Part shown: positions 57,146-64,000 of the stretch, in pieces
How positions within the stretch are numbered: position 1 is the stretch's first letter
How the letters are laid out: each line of letters starts with the position of its first letter
Source: Rhizobium sp. 16-488-2b
GTDB taxonomy: Bacteria; Pseudomonadota; Alphaproteobacteria; Rhizobiales; Rhizobiaceae
Direction: 5' to 3'
Length of the DNA stretch: 64,000 nucleotides
Assembly (NCBI RefSeq): GCF_017741815.1
Contig: NZ_JAGHMF010000007.1
Location: 248,001-312,000 of the forward strand
Notes under the pieces: generated by a model
The model's input: the letters and a program-made list of their open reading frames with translations, nothing else
Told to the model about the DNA's origin: nothing
Database searches by the model: none
Translations under genes and position numbers: made by a program

Positions 57146-57610
57146 TTAGGCGCTCCTTACGTTCTTCTTGTTCAGCGATGCGACGTCGAGAGCGACAGGC
57201 TGCTGAGCTTCATGAGGATGGTTGGAACCAGCGTAAACGCGCAGGTTCTTCATCTGGCGACGACCGAGCGGGCCACGCGGAACCATGCGCTCGACTGCCT
57301 TTTCAAGAACGCGCTCCGGGAAGCGGCCTTCCATGATCTGGCGAGCGGTACGCTCCTTGATGCCGCCGGCGAAACCCGTGTGCCAGTAGTAAACCTTGTC
57401 GGAATACTTCTTGCCGGTGAATACGACCTTGTCGGCATTGATGACGATGACATTGTCGCCGTCGTCAACGTGAGGAGTGAAGGTAGCCTTGTGCTTGCCG
57501 CGCAGACGCATGGCGATAACAGAAGCGAGACGACCAACGACAAGCCCTTCGGCGTCGATGATGACCCACTTCTTCTCTACCTCTGCAGGCTTCTGGGAGA
57601 AGGTTGCCAT
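57146..57610 (-). CDS. rplM: 50S ribosomal protein L13
   Basis: 154 residues from [15 protein letters not shown]. Early 23S rRNA assembly protein. [18 protein letters not shown] and [18 protein letters not shown] are signature segments. It is likely autoregulated or attenuated through its short leader. Confidence 0.97.
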   Translation of the reverse strand: MATFSQKPAEVEKKWVIIDAEGLVVGRLASVIAMRLRGKHKATFTPHVDDGDNVIVINADKVVFTGKKYSDKVYYWHTGFAGGIKERTARQIMEGRFPERVLEKAVERMVPRGPLGRRQMKNLRVYAGSNHPHEAQQPVALDVASLNKKNVRSA

Positions 57611-57692
57611 AGTAGTTACTCTCTTTTGATCCCTTGGCCCGAAGGCGAAAGGGCGTTTCTTGTTGCTTGATTTGGGAGCCCTGGGGCGCACC

Positions 57693-57719
57693 AAAAAGAA
57701 AGCAGCCGGGAAAGGCTGC
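57693..57719 (-). terminator. Promoter-proximal terminator-like hairpin upstream of rplM
   Basis: On the minus strand: GCAGCC, TTTCCC, GGCTGC, then TTTCTTTTT. It follows the promoter so closely that it would form within the first ~30 bases of the transcript. A short-stem attenuator of rplM-rpsI is possible. Confidence 0.5.
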
Positions 57720-57731
57720 GTTCTGGCGGTG

Positions 57732-57760
57732 TGTATAGAGGTTGAGGCCGATAGCGTCAA
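57732..57760 (-). promoter_or_regulatory. Promoter of rplM-rpsI
   Basis: Minus strand TTGACG (57760-57755), 17 bases, TATACA (57737-57732): a near-consensus promoter about 120 bases before the rplM start. The rest of the 340-base spacer to 57950 is AT-rich and shows no gene. Confidence 0.75.
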
Positions 57761-57950
57761 TATTGCTGCGGGTCGCGGCTGGAAAAACAATTCAATGAAA
57801 TCAATATGTTAATTATGTGGTATTTTGATACCTCAATTTTCAGCGTCTCGATGTGAGCGCTTTGGCGCCAACGGCATCGCTTCTCCTCGAAATGGCTGGC
57901 CTTTTGTGGCAGGACTGATAGCACGAAATCGACATGCAGGGAGTTTCATC

Positions 57951-58781
57951 ATGGCCGAAGTTCTATCGTTCCGCACCGATGCCAGCAAAGCCAGCGGTTC
58001 GCTCGTGCTGCGCCAGCTTTCCGATGGCGTGCTGCGGCTGACCTTGAACAATCCTCCCGCCAATCACCTGTCGCTTGCCATGATGGAGACGCTGATGGGC
58101 GAGCTGCAGAATGCGGCCGAGGACGACGACGTGCGTGTCGTGATCATCGCATCGACGGGCGATGTCTTCTCGGCCGGCCATGATCTCAAGGAGTTGACCG
58201 AGCATCGCGCCGATGCCGATGATGGCGAGGCCTTCTTCGAGGAGACCTTTGCGCTCGCAGCCGATCTGATGCTGGAGATTATTAAGCTGCCGAAGCCCGT
58301 CATCGCCGAGATCGACGGACTTGCGACCGCCGCCGGATGCCAGCTCGTCGCGTCCTGCGATCTCGCGATCTGCACCGATACGGCGACATTCTGCACGCCG
58401 GGTGTAAATATCGGGCTCTTCTGCGCGACGCCGATGGTGGCGCTGACCCGTTCCGCCCATCGCAAGCAGGCGATGGAGATGCTTTTGACCGGCGAAACGA
58501 TCGACGCCTCGACTGCCAAGGATTTCGGCCTGGTCAACCGCATCGTGCCGAAACAATATCTGCAGCAGGTCGTCACCAAATACGCGTCGGTGATTGCAAG
58601 CAAATCGCCCATGGCGCTCCAGATCGGCAAGGAAGCCTTCTATCGACAGGTCGAAATGCCGGTCGAGGAGGCCTATGGCTATGCCGCCGAAGTCATGGTC
58701 GACAGCATGATGACCGAGGATGCAGAAGAGGGGATCGGAGCATTCCTGGAAAACCGGATGCCCGATTGGACGCGGGACTGA
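57951..58781 (+). CDS. Enoyl-CoA hydratase/isomerase family protein
   Basis: 276 residues from MAEVLSFRTDASK; AGGGAG precedes the ATG. Crotonase fold with oxyanion-hole segments FSAGHDLKEL and IDGLATAAGCQLVASCDL. The catalytic Glu pair of classical hydratases is not evident in ICTDTATFCTPGVNIGLF, so the reaction may differ (relatives are annotated as ECHDC3-like). Divergent from rplM. Confidence 0.82.
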   Translation: MAEVLSFRTDASKASGSLVLRQLSDGVLRLTLNNPPANHLSLAMMETLMGELQNAAEDDDVRVVIIASTGDVFSAGHDLKELTEHRADADDGEAFFEETFALAADLMLEIIKLPKPVIAEIDGLATAAGCQLVASCDLAICTDTATFCTPGVNIGLFCATPMVALTRSAHRKQAMEMLLTGETIDASTAKDFGLVNRIVPKQYLQQVVTKYASVIASKSPMALQIGKEAFYRQVEMPVEEAYGYAAEVMVDSMMTEDAEEGIGAFLENRMPDWTRD

Positions 58782-58803
58782 ACCCGGCGGAGCTCGGAAC
58801 CTA

Positions 58804-59640
58804 CTACGCCAGCTTCAGCAACAGCCCGCCGAGCGCGATAATCGCGCCGGCGAGGTAGCGCCATGGGCTGGCTTTCTCCTTCAGGAAGACGACGGAGATG
58901 ATGAGCGCGAAGAGGATCGATGTTTCGCGCAGCGCGGCGACGGTGGCGACAGGCGCCTTGGTCATGGCCCAGAGCGCCAGCCCGTAGGATGCGATCGATC
59001 CGGTGCCGCCGATCAGACCGCGCCACCAGTTCACCTTCACATGCATCGCAACCGCATAGGCACCGCGCCGCGAGATCGCCCAGCTGAGCAGCAGCACCGG
59101 CGGCAACAGCGACATCCACAGCGTATAGGATATGGCATTGCCGGATATGCGCGCCCCGATGCCGTCGACATAGGTGTAGGTGGCGATGACCACGGCATTG
59201 GCGAGCGCCAGACGAATGGCGTGGCCGCTGCCGCGCTTGGCCTCGAAGGCGAGCGTCAGGATGCCGGCGCAGATCGTGATCGTGCCGATCAGCGCGCCGC
59301 CGGACAGGCTCTCGCCGAGAACAAAGCCGCTCGTTGCCGCGACCAAGAGCGGCGCGCAGCCACGCATCAGCGGATAGACGAGGCCGATATCGCCGGCCCG
59401 GTAGGCGCCCGCGACCAGCTGGAAATAGGCGAACTGCAAAATCGCCGAGGCGCCGATATAGGGCAGGGCCTCGATAACGGGAAAGGGCAGGAACGGGAGG
59501 AACGGCAGGGCCGCGATTGCGCCGCCCGCCGAGATCAGGCTGGCATCCAGCGCCTTGTCCGTTCCGGCCTTGATCAATGCATTCCAGGTCGCGTGAAGAA
59601 GCGCGCCGAACAGGACCAGCAGGATGACGGTGAGGGACAA
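58804..59640 (-). CDS. EamA (DMT superfamily) transporter
   Basis: 278 residues, ten hydrophobic helices in two EamA repeats (GALLHATWNALIKAG; SIASYGLALWAMTKAPVATVAALRE). The start is TTG at 59640 with AGGTAG upstream. Exporter of small metabolites or amino acids; the substrate cannot be told. Convergent with the crotonase gene, 22 bases apart. Confidence 0.85.
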   Translation of the reverse strand: MSLTVILLVLFGALLHATWNALIKAGTDKALDASLISAGGAIAALPFLPFLPFPVIEALPYIGASAILQFAYFQLVAGAYRAGDIGLVYPLMRGCAPLLVAATSGFVLGESLSGGALIGTITICAGILTLAFEAKRGSGHAIRLALANAVVIATYTYVDGIGARISGNAISYTLWMSLLPPVLLLSWAISRRGAYAVAMHVKVNWWRGLIGGTGSIASYGLALWAMTKAPVATVAALRETSILFALIISVVFLKEKASPWRYLAGAIIALGGLLLKLA

Positions 59641-60042
59641 AAGAACTACCTGATGGTGTGGCGAAAAGACAGGACAAAGCTTGTTACGCCGTCATCAGGA
59701 AAATGCAACAGCAGCCATCAAGACGAAGCTATGCAGTTCCCTCTCTGCTTAATCGATTATGCAACCTTCGGACGATCATATCGCCAAACGGCCATTGCGA
59801 TACGTACGCCAGAAGTTTCAAACATTTTTTCCTCATTCAACTATGAGGTGTTTCTAAAATGGCCATGAACAAATGAGGACATAAACAGTATATACAGTGA
59901 ACATTGGCTGAAGTGAGTGCATTAACCCGGATGGGTGATGCAAATAGATCACAAAAAGCCATGCGAGGGCGAGATCGGCCTGTCAAAATTGGTGGGTTTT
60001 ATGCCCGTCTGATGGGCAGCCGCTCAACCGGAATTTCGTGTC
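59641..60042. other. AT-richer 402-base spacer with no supported gene
   Basis: The spacer is less GC-rich than its neighbours. A 62-codon frame at 59658-59846 has no ribosome site and was rejected. A small hairpin TGCCC/GGGCA near 60002-60017 precedes AAAA on the minus strand and may terminate the gene at 60043. No promoter is certain. Confidence 0.4.
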
Positions 60043-60372
60043 TCAGAGCGAATAGTCAGGAATGAACAGCATCCCGTCCAGGTTGTCGATATTCTGACAG
60101 TTCAGAACCCGGCATTTCGGGTTGTCCTTGGTCGGAACCGTGGTCCATTCGGCATATTGGTTGCCGTCGCACATCCGGCTGTTGCGGACATATCTGTCGT
60201 AGAGCGTCATGCCGCGAACGCGGGTGGAGGGGTAGCGCAAGATGACCGCTCCCTCGTTATGGATGGCGGCGCGTGCCCGGTCGCAGCTGATCGTCTGCGA
60301 ATTGTAGCGCGATATCGCGAGCGCCGGCGTGGCGGCGAGCAGCGCGGCGGTAAACAGAAGCACTTTTCTCAC
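60043..60372 (-). CDS. Secreted hypothetical protein
   Basis: 109 residues starting with GTG at 60372; AAGGAGGAG just upstream fixes this start over the ATG 21 bases earlier. Signal peptide RKVLLFTAALLAATPALA. The mature protein has four cysteines (SCDRARAAI, SRMCDGNQYAEW, PKCRVLNCQN), probably two disulphides. It recalls small rhizobial periplasmic proteins of unknown function. Confidence 0.7.
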   Translation of the reverse strand: MRKVLLFTAALLAATPALAISRYNSQTISCDRARAAIHNEGAVILRYPSTRVRGMTLYDRYVRNSRMCDGNQYAEWTTVPTKDNPKCRVLNCQNIDNLDGMLFIPDYSL

Positions 60373-60456
60373 GGCAATCTCCTCCTTAGGCATCCGGCGT
60401 ACCTATTATATATAGGACGCGCTTTAGCGCTGTCATTGAGTTGGAGACAAGGCAAG

Positions 60457-60885
60457 ATGGATCACGATCACTATAGCGACGAATACATCCTCGATATCCT
60501 CCGGTCGGTAAAGACGATCGCGCTCACCGGCGCGTCGCCCAATCCTGCAAGGCCGAGCAATGGCGTCATGGGCTATCTTCTGTCGCGTGGCTACGAGGTC
60601 GTGCCGGTCAATCCCGGGCAGGTCGGCAAGCGCATCCAGGGGCAGGAGGTCTTCGGCCACCTCGCTGACGTGCCCGTGCCGGTCGACATGATCGATGTCT
60701 TTCGCGCCTCCAACTACCTGTCGGAGGTGGTGGACGAGGCGCTGGCGATGAACCCGCGCCCGAAAGTGATCTGGGCGCAGCTCGGCGTGCGCGACGATGC
60801 CGCTGCCGCCAAAGCCGAGGCGGCCGGCATCAAGGTGGTGATGGATCGCTGCCCGGCAATCGAGTACCCACGCCTAATCGGCTGA
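60457..60885 (+). CDS. CoA-binding domain protein (YccU-like)
   Basis: 142 residues. A Rossmann-type CoA-binding fold: TIALTGASPNPARPSNGVMG, YEVVPVNPGQVGK, and the terminal VVMDRCPAIEYPRL. The family binds CoA or related nucleotides; function is unclear. It lies upstream of the methionine gene, 126 bases apart, same strand. Confidence 0.9.
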   Translation: MDHDHYSDEYILDILRSVKTIALTGASPNPARPSNGVMGYLLSRGYEVVPVNPGQVGKRIQGQEVFGHLADVPVPVDMIDVFRASNYLSEVVDEALAMNPRPKVIWAQLGVRDDAAAAKAEAAGIKVVMDRCPAIEYPRLIG

Positions 60886-61011
60886 GAAGGGCAAATTTTT
60901 CGCCAAACGCGTCTCGGTTGAAACGGATGGCAATTAACTTTTGCCGATCGTCCGCTATGCTCCGCCCAGCGAAGTCAAAGCAGCAAAGTCAAATCAGAAC
61001 GGGAGGACTTC

Positions 61012-62295
61012 ATGACCGCGAATGATCCGGGTTTCAATACGTTGGCCGTGCATGCGGGCGCAAAGCCCGATCCGGCGACCGGCGCCCGCGCCACGCCGAT
61101 CTACCAGACGACGGCTTACGTCTTCAACGATGCCGATCACGCCGCCGCACTTTTCGGCCTGCAGGAATTCGGCAATATCTACACCCGCATCATGAATCCC
61201 ACCCAGGCGGTGCTCGAAGAGCGTGTCGCGGCACTTGAGGGCGGCACGGCAGCGCTCGCCGTCGCCTCCGGCCATGCCGCGCAGATGATAGTCTTCCACA
61301 CGCTGCTGCGCCCAGGTGAAAACTTCGTTGCAGCCAAGCGGCTGTACGGCGGCTCCATCAACCAGTTCGGCCACGCTTTCGATAACTTCGGCTGGCAGGT
61401 GCGCTGGGGTGATTCCGCCGATCCGGCGAGCTTCGAAAGCCAGATCGACGAAAACACCCGCGCCATCTTCATCGAAAGCCTCGCCAATCCCGGCGGGACC
61501 TTCGTCGATATCGCGGCAATCGCCGATGTCGCCCACAAGCACGGCCTGCCGCTGATCGTCGACAACACGATGGCGAGCCCCTATCTCATCCGTCCGATCG
61601 AACACGGCGCCGATATCGTCGTGCATTCGCTCACAAAGTTCCTCGGCGGCCACGGCAATTCCATGGGCGGCATCATCGTCGACGGCGGCACCTTCGACTG
61701 GTCGAAGTCGGGCAACTATCCGATGCTGTCGAGCCCGCGGCCGGAATATAACGGCGTGGTCCTGCATTCGACCTTTGGCAACTTCGCCTTCGCTATCGCC
61801 TGCCGCGTGCTCGGCCTGCGCGACCTCGGCCCGGCCATCTCGCCCTTCAATGCCTTCCTGATCCTCACAGGCATCGAGACGCTGCCGCTGCGCATGCAGC
61901 GCCACAGCGAAAATGCCGCGACGGTCGCCAAGTGGCTGAAGGCGCACAGCAAGATCGCTTGGGTCAACTACGCCGGCCTGGAGGACGATCCGAACCACGC
62001 GCTGCAGCAACGTTATTCGCCGAAGGGAGCGGGCTCCGTCTTCACCTTCGGCGTCAAGGGCGGCTACGAAGCCGGCAAGTCGCTGGTCGAGGGCCTGCAG
62101 CTCTTCTCACACCTCGCCAATATCGGCGATACCCGCTCCCTGGTCATCCACCCGGCCTCGACGACCCACCGCCAGCTGACCGACGAACAAAAGACCGCCG
62201 CCGGCGCCGGCCCGGATGTCGTTCGCCTGTCGATCGGTATCGAGGACGTCAAGGACATCATCGCCGATCTCGAACAGTCGCTGGCGAAGGTGTGA
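61012..62295 (+). CDS. metY: O-acetylhomoserine sulfhydrylase (aminocarboxypropyltransferase)
   Basis: 427 residues. PLP enzyme of the Cys/Met family that makes homocysteine (direct sulfhydrylation). The PLP lysine is Lys209 in [34 protein letters not shown] and the length favour MetY over cystathionine enzymes (about 390-400). GGGAGGAC precedes the ATG. No SAM-II riboswitch was recognised upstream; a weak promoter TTAACT-16-TATGCT lies about 60 bases before the start. Confidence 0.92.
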   Translation: MTANDPGFNTLAVHAGAKPDPATGARATPIYQTTAYVFNDADHAAALFGLQEFGNIYTRIMNPTQAVLEERVAALEGGTAALAVASGHAAQMIVFHTLLRPGENFVAAKRLYGGSINQFGHAFDNFGWQVRWGDSADPASFESQIDENTRAIFIESLANPGGTFVDIAAIADVAHKHGLPLIVDNTMASPYLIRPIEHGADIVVHSLTKFLGGHGNSMGGIIVDGGTFDWSKSGNYPMLSSPRPEYNGVVLHSTFGNFAFAIACRVLGLRDLGPAISPFNAFLILTGIETLPLRMQRHSENAATVAKWLKAHSKIAWVNYAGLEDDPNHALQQRYSPKGAGSVFTFGVKGGYEAGKSLVEGLQLFSHLANIGDTRSLVIHPASTTHRQLTDEQKTAAGAGPDVVRLSIGIEDVKDIIADLEQSLAKV

Positions 62296-62350
62296 GTGCC
62301 GCAGCATCGTGCACGGATGCGATGTTAAAGTTGAGAAGGGATGATCGGGA

Positions 62351-63094
62351 TTGGCTCTGGAAAATCGTCTGGCACGTCTTGCCGTTCTGATCGACGCGGA
62401 CAATACATCCGCCAAGATCGCGGACGGCCTGTTCGAGGAAATCGCCAAAATCGGCGAGGCGAGCGCAAGGCGCATCTACGGCGATTTTTCGAAGTCAAAC
62501 CTGAAGCCGTGGGCAGACGTGCTCGCCAAACATGCGATTATCCCGCAGCAGCAGTTCGCCCATACGGTGGGCAAGAATTCCACCGATATCGCCTTGGTGA
62601 TCGACGCCATGGACCTTCTGCATAGCGGCCGATTTGACGGCTTCTGCCTGGTGTCATCGGATAGTGACTTCACAAGGCTGGCTGCCCGAATTCGAGAGCA
62701 CGGCACTGACGTCTACGGCTTTGGCGAGGAGAAAACACATGAGAGTTTTCGCCAGGCCTGCAGACGCTTCATCTACACGGAAAATCTGATCTCTGTGCCA
62801 AAGGGGGAGGTCGGCAAAGACCTTGCCAAGCCTCTCCGGCAGCCAAGTGCCGTCGTACCGTTGATCAAAAAGGTTCTGTCGCAGAATGCGGGTGAGGACG
62901 GTTGGGTTGGCCTATCTGCGGTGGGCACGCAACTCTCCAACCTCTCATCGGATTTTGATCCTCGGACCTATGGATATCGAAAGCTGAGTGACCTGGTGAA
63001 GAAGACGGGGCAGTTCGAGGTTGAAGGGGCAGGGGCGACTCTTCGAATCCGGCGGAAAGTCGCCAATCAGGCCCCTGCTACGCAAAAGAAATGA
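62351..63094 (+). CDS. NYN domain nuclease-like protein with C-terminal OST-HTH/LOTUS domain
   Basis: 247 residues, starting with TTG at 62351. The NYN (PIN-like) domain covers about 1-145: VLIDADNTSAK with acidic metal ligands, STDIALVIDAMD and LVSSDSDFTRLAARIREHG. A LOTUS/OST-HTH domain follows at about 165-240 (VPLIKKVLSQNAGEDGWVGL, SDFDPRTYGYRKLSDLVKK). This combination is known from bacterial YacP-unrelated proteins and from animal MARF1-type RNA regulators; an RNA-targeting role is inferred. Stands between metY and a cupin, on the same strand. Confidence 0.88.
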   Translation: MALENRLARLAVLIDADNTSAKIADGLFEEIAKIGEASARRIYGDFSKSNLKPWADVLAKHAIIPQQQFAHTVGKNSTDIALVIDAMDLLHSGRFDGFCLVSSDSDFTRLAARIREHGTDVYGFGEEKTHESFRQACRRFIYTENLISVPKGEVGKDLAKPLRQPSAVVPLIKKVLSQNAGEDGWVGLSAVGTQLSNLSSDFDPRTYGYRKLSDLVKKTGQFEVEGAGATLRIRRKVANQAPATQKK

Positions 63095-63147
63095 TGCCCG
63101 TGAGGCGCAGATGAGCGCTCATTGGCAAAGCGAAAGGTAGAAAACTG

Positions 63148-63492
63148 ATGGCAAACCATCTCCAACTCGATATCACCGGCGTCGAACCTGAGGTCGGCGC
63201 GCCGGCGGCGGATCGGTTGATCGCTGGCGATCCGCAGTTCCGGACATGGAACCTGGAGGAGGCCGATGGCGGTCTCTATGCGGGCATCTGGGAGGCGACG
63301 CCCGGCAAGTGGCGCATCGTCTATGACGAGTGGGAGTATTTCAATGTTCTCTCCGGCCACTCGATCATCACCGAAGGCGATGGCGAGCCCGTCCACCTGC
63401 GCGCCGGCGACCGGATGATCCTGAGACCTGGCTTCAAGGGAACGTGGGAAGTCATTGAAACGACTCGCAAGGACTACGTCATCAGGCTCTGA
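63148..63492 (+). CDS. Cupin domain protein (DUF861/EutQ-like)
   Basis: 114 residues; a single small cupin barrel (GGLYAGIWEATPGKWRIVYD, EYFNVLSGHSIITEGDGEPV, RAGDRMILRPGFKGTWEV). The usual metal-binding histidines are mostly absent, as in many DUF861 members. Function unknown; convergent with the MarR gene. Confidence 0.85.
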   Translation: MANHLQLDITGVEPEVGAPAADRLIAGDPQFRTWNLEEADGGLYAGIWEATPGKWRIVYDEWEYFNVLSGHSIITEGDGEPVHLRAGDRMILRPGFKGTWEVIETTRKDYVIRL

Positions 63493-63531
63493 TGGCGCTG
63501 TCCCCGCGCAGGGATATCATTGCCGCGCCCT

Positions 63532-64000
63532 TCAATCCCGATCCTGTCGGGCGCCGGAAAATGCCGCGGCGAAGCCCGGCGATGCGATAAGGTCCATCGT
63601 TCGTCGCAGATTTTCGGAGGCTTCCTTTCCGAAAGCCGTATCGAACCGTGCCTGTGCCTCGCGCCACAGGTCGTTTGTGTCGCTCCACAATTGATTGCCC
63701 TTTTCCGTCAGCCGCACGCGCTTGACGCGGCGGTCATGCTCGTCGGCAACCAGTTCGACCAGCCCATCGCGCTGCAGCGGCTTCAGCGTGTGCCCGAGCG
63801 CGGAGAGATCCATCACCATTGCCTCCGCCAGCATCTTAAGCGGCGTTTCGCGGCCGAGCTTGATCTGCGTCAGCAGCGTGTACTGCGTGATCTTCAAGCC
63901 GCTCGGCGCCAGCACGTCTTCATAAAGCTGGCCCAATTGCCGTGAGGCGCGCTTGAGCGCGCTGTTGCTGCAATAATTCCATGCCCCGTCAGGGGCGTTG
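63532..64000 (-). CDS. MarR family transcriptional regulator, 5' end outside window
   Basis: The frame is open to the window edge: upstream codons read NAPDGAWNYCSNSALKRASR before QLGQLYEDVLAPSGLK, typical of a MarR N-terminal helix, so the start lies beyond 64000. The winged helix is in TPLKMLAEAMVMDLSALGHT, with the wing VADEHDRRVKRVRLTEKG. Such regulators often respond to phenolics or oxidants. Its target is probably outside the window. Confidence 0.88.
   Translation of the reverse strand, partial: NAPDGAWNYCSNSALKRASRQLGQLYEDVLAPSGLKITQYTLLTQIKLGRETPLKMLAEAMVMDLSALGHTLKPLQRDGLVELVADEHDRRVKRVRLTEKGNQLWSDTNDLWREAQARFDTAFGKEASENLRRTMDLIASPGFAAAFSGARQDRD

Noticed and set aside
59658..59846. 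62-codon frame in the spacer after the EamA gene
   Set aside because: GTG start without ribosome site, Cys/Arg/Ser-rich product with no recognisable features.
59870..59910. TATATAC-containing stretch as a LexA-type box
   Set aside because: The palindrome does not extend past GTATATAC and it lacks the GAAC-N7-GAAC pattern of rhizobial LexA sites.
60886..61011. SAM-II or other SAM riboswitch upstream of metY
   Set aside because: SAM-II is common before methionine genes in Rhizobiales, but the conserved core (including a GCTAAA-type segment before the ribosome site) is not seen in these 126 bases.

Overview
The window is a chromosomal segment of an alphaproteobacterium, almost certainly Rhizobiaceae (Rhizobium/Agrobacterium group). 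Reasons: GC-rich coding with strong C/G third positions; adk directly after secY and no rpmJ or rpsD in the alpha operon; the block argC-speB-rpsI-rplM; an mrcA-prfB pair; a short single-span SecE; and a short-form ArgC. The species call is inference from gene order and protein character. No rRNA genes, insertion sequences, phage genes or CRISPR arrays were seen.

Layout. 1-7820: end of a class A penicillin-binding protein, prfB with its programmed frameshift, nadK, small hypotheticals, tRNA-Thr, rlmB, tRNA-Tyr and tRNA-Gly. 8082-22868: first tuf, an SDR epimerase, tRNA-Trp, secE-nusG, rplKAJL and rpoBC. 22911-23645: a Nudix gene pair on the minus strand. 24130-43408: str operon (rpsL-rpsG-fusA-tuf), S10 operon (rpsJ to rpsQ), spc operon (rplN to adk) and alpha operon (rpsM, rpsK, rpoA, rplQ). 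43425-64000: mixed metabolic and housekeeping genes: MsrPQ methionine sulfoxide repair, ilvD, a DegP/HtrA protease, rarA, a DapA-like gene lacking catalytic residues, doxX, a TauE family gene, argC, speB, rpsI-rplM, an enoyl-CoA hydratase family gene, an EamA transporter, a CoA-binding protein, an O-acetylhomoserine sulfhydrylase, an NYN-LOTUS protein, a cupin and a truncated MarR regulator.

How the genes work together. The central 35 kb is the transcription-translation core: RNA polymerase core subunits, NusG, SecE/SecY, elongation factors and most ribosomal proteins, nearly all on one strand. Its spacers are not empty. They carry many perfect or near-perfect stem-loops (upstream of rplK, rplJ, rpoB, rpoC, rpsL, rpsJ, rplN, rpsE, rpsK and rplM). 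Several look like factor-independent terminators or attenuators inside what are usually read as continuous operons.

The best candidates for something undescribed are: this set of intra-operon stem-loops; the DapA family protein in which Schiff-base Lys, Tyr133 and Thr44 equivalents are all replaced; a small gene whose start codon lies inside a perfect 10-bp inverted repeat (43760-43788); and a palindromic element upstream of msrPQ. No clearly novel multi-gene system was found. Most of the window is conserved housekeeping sequence.
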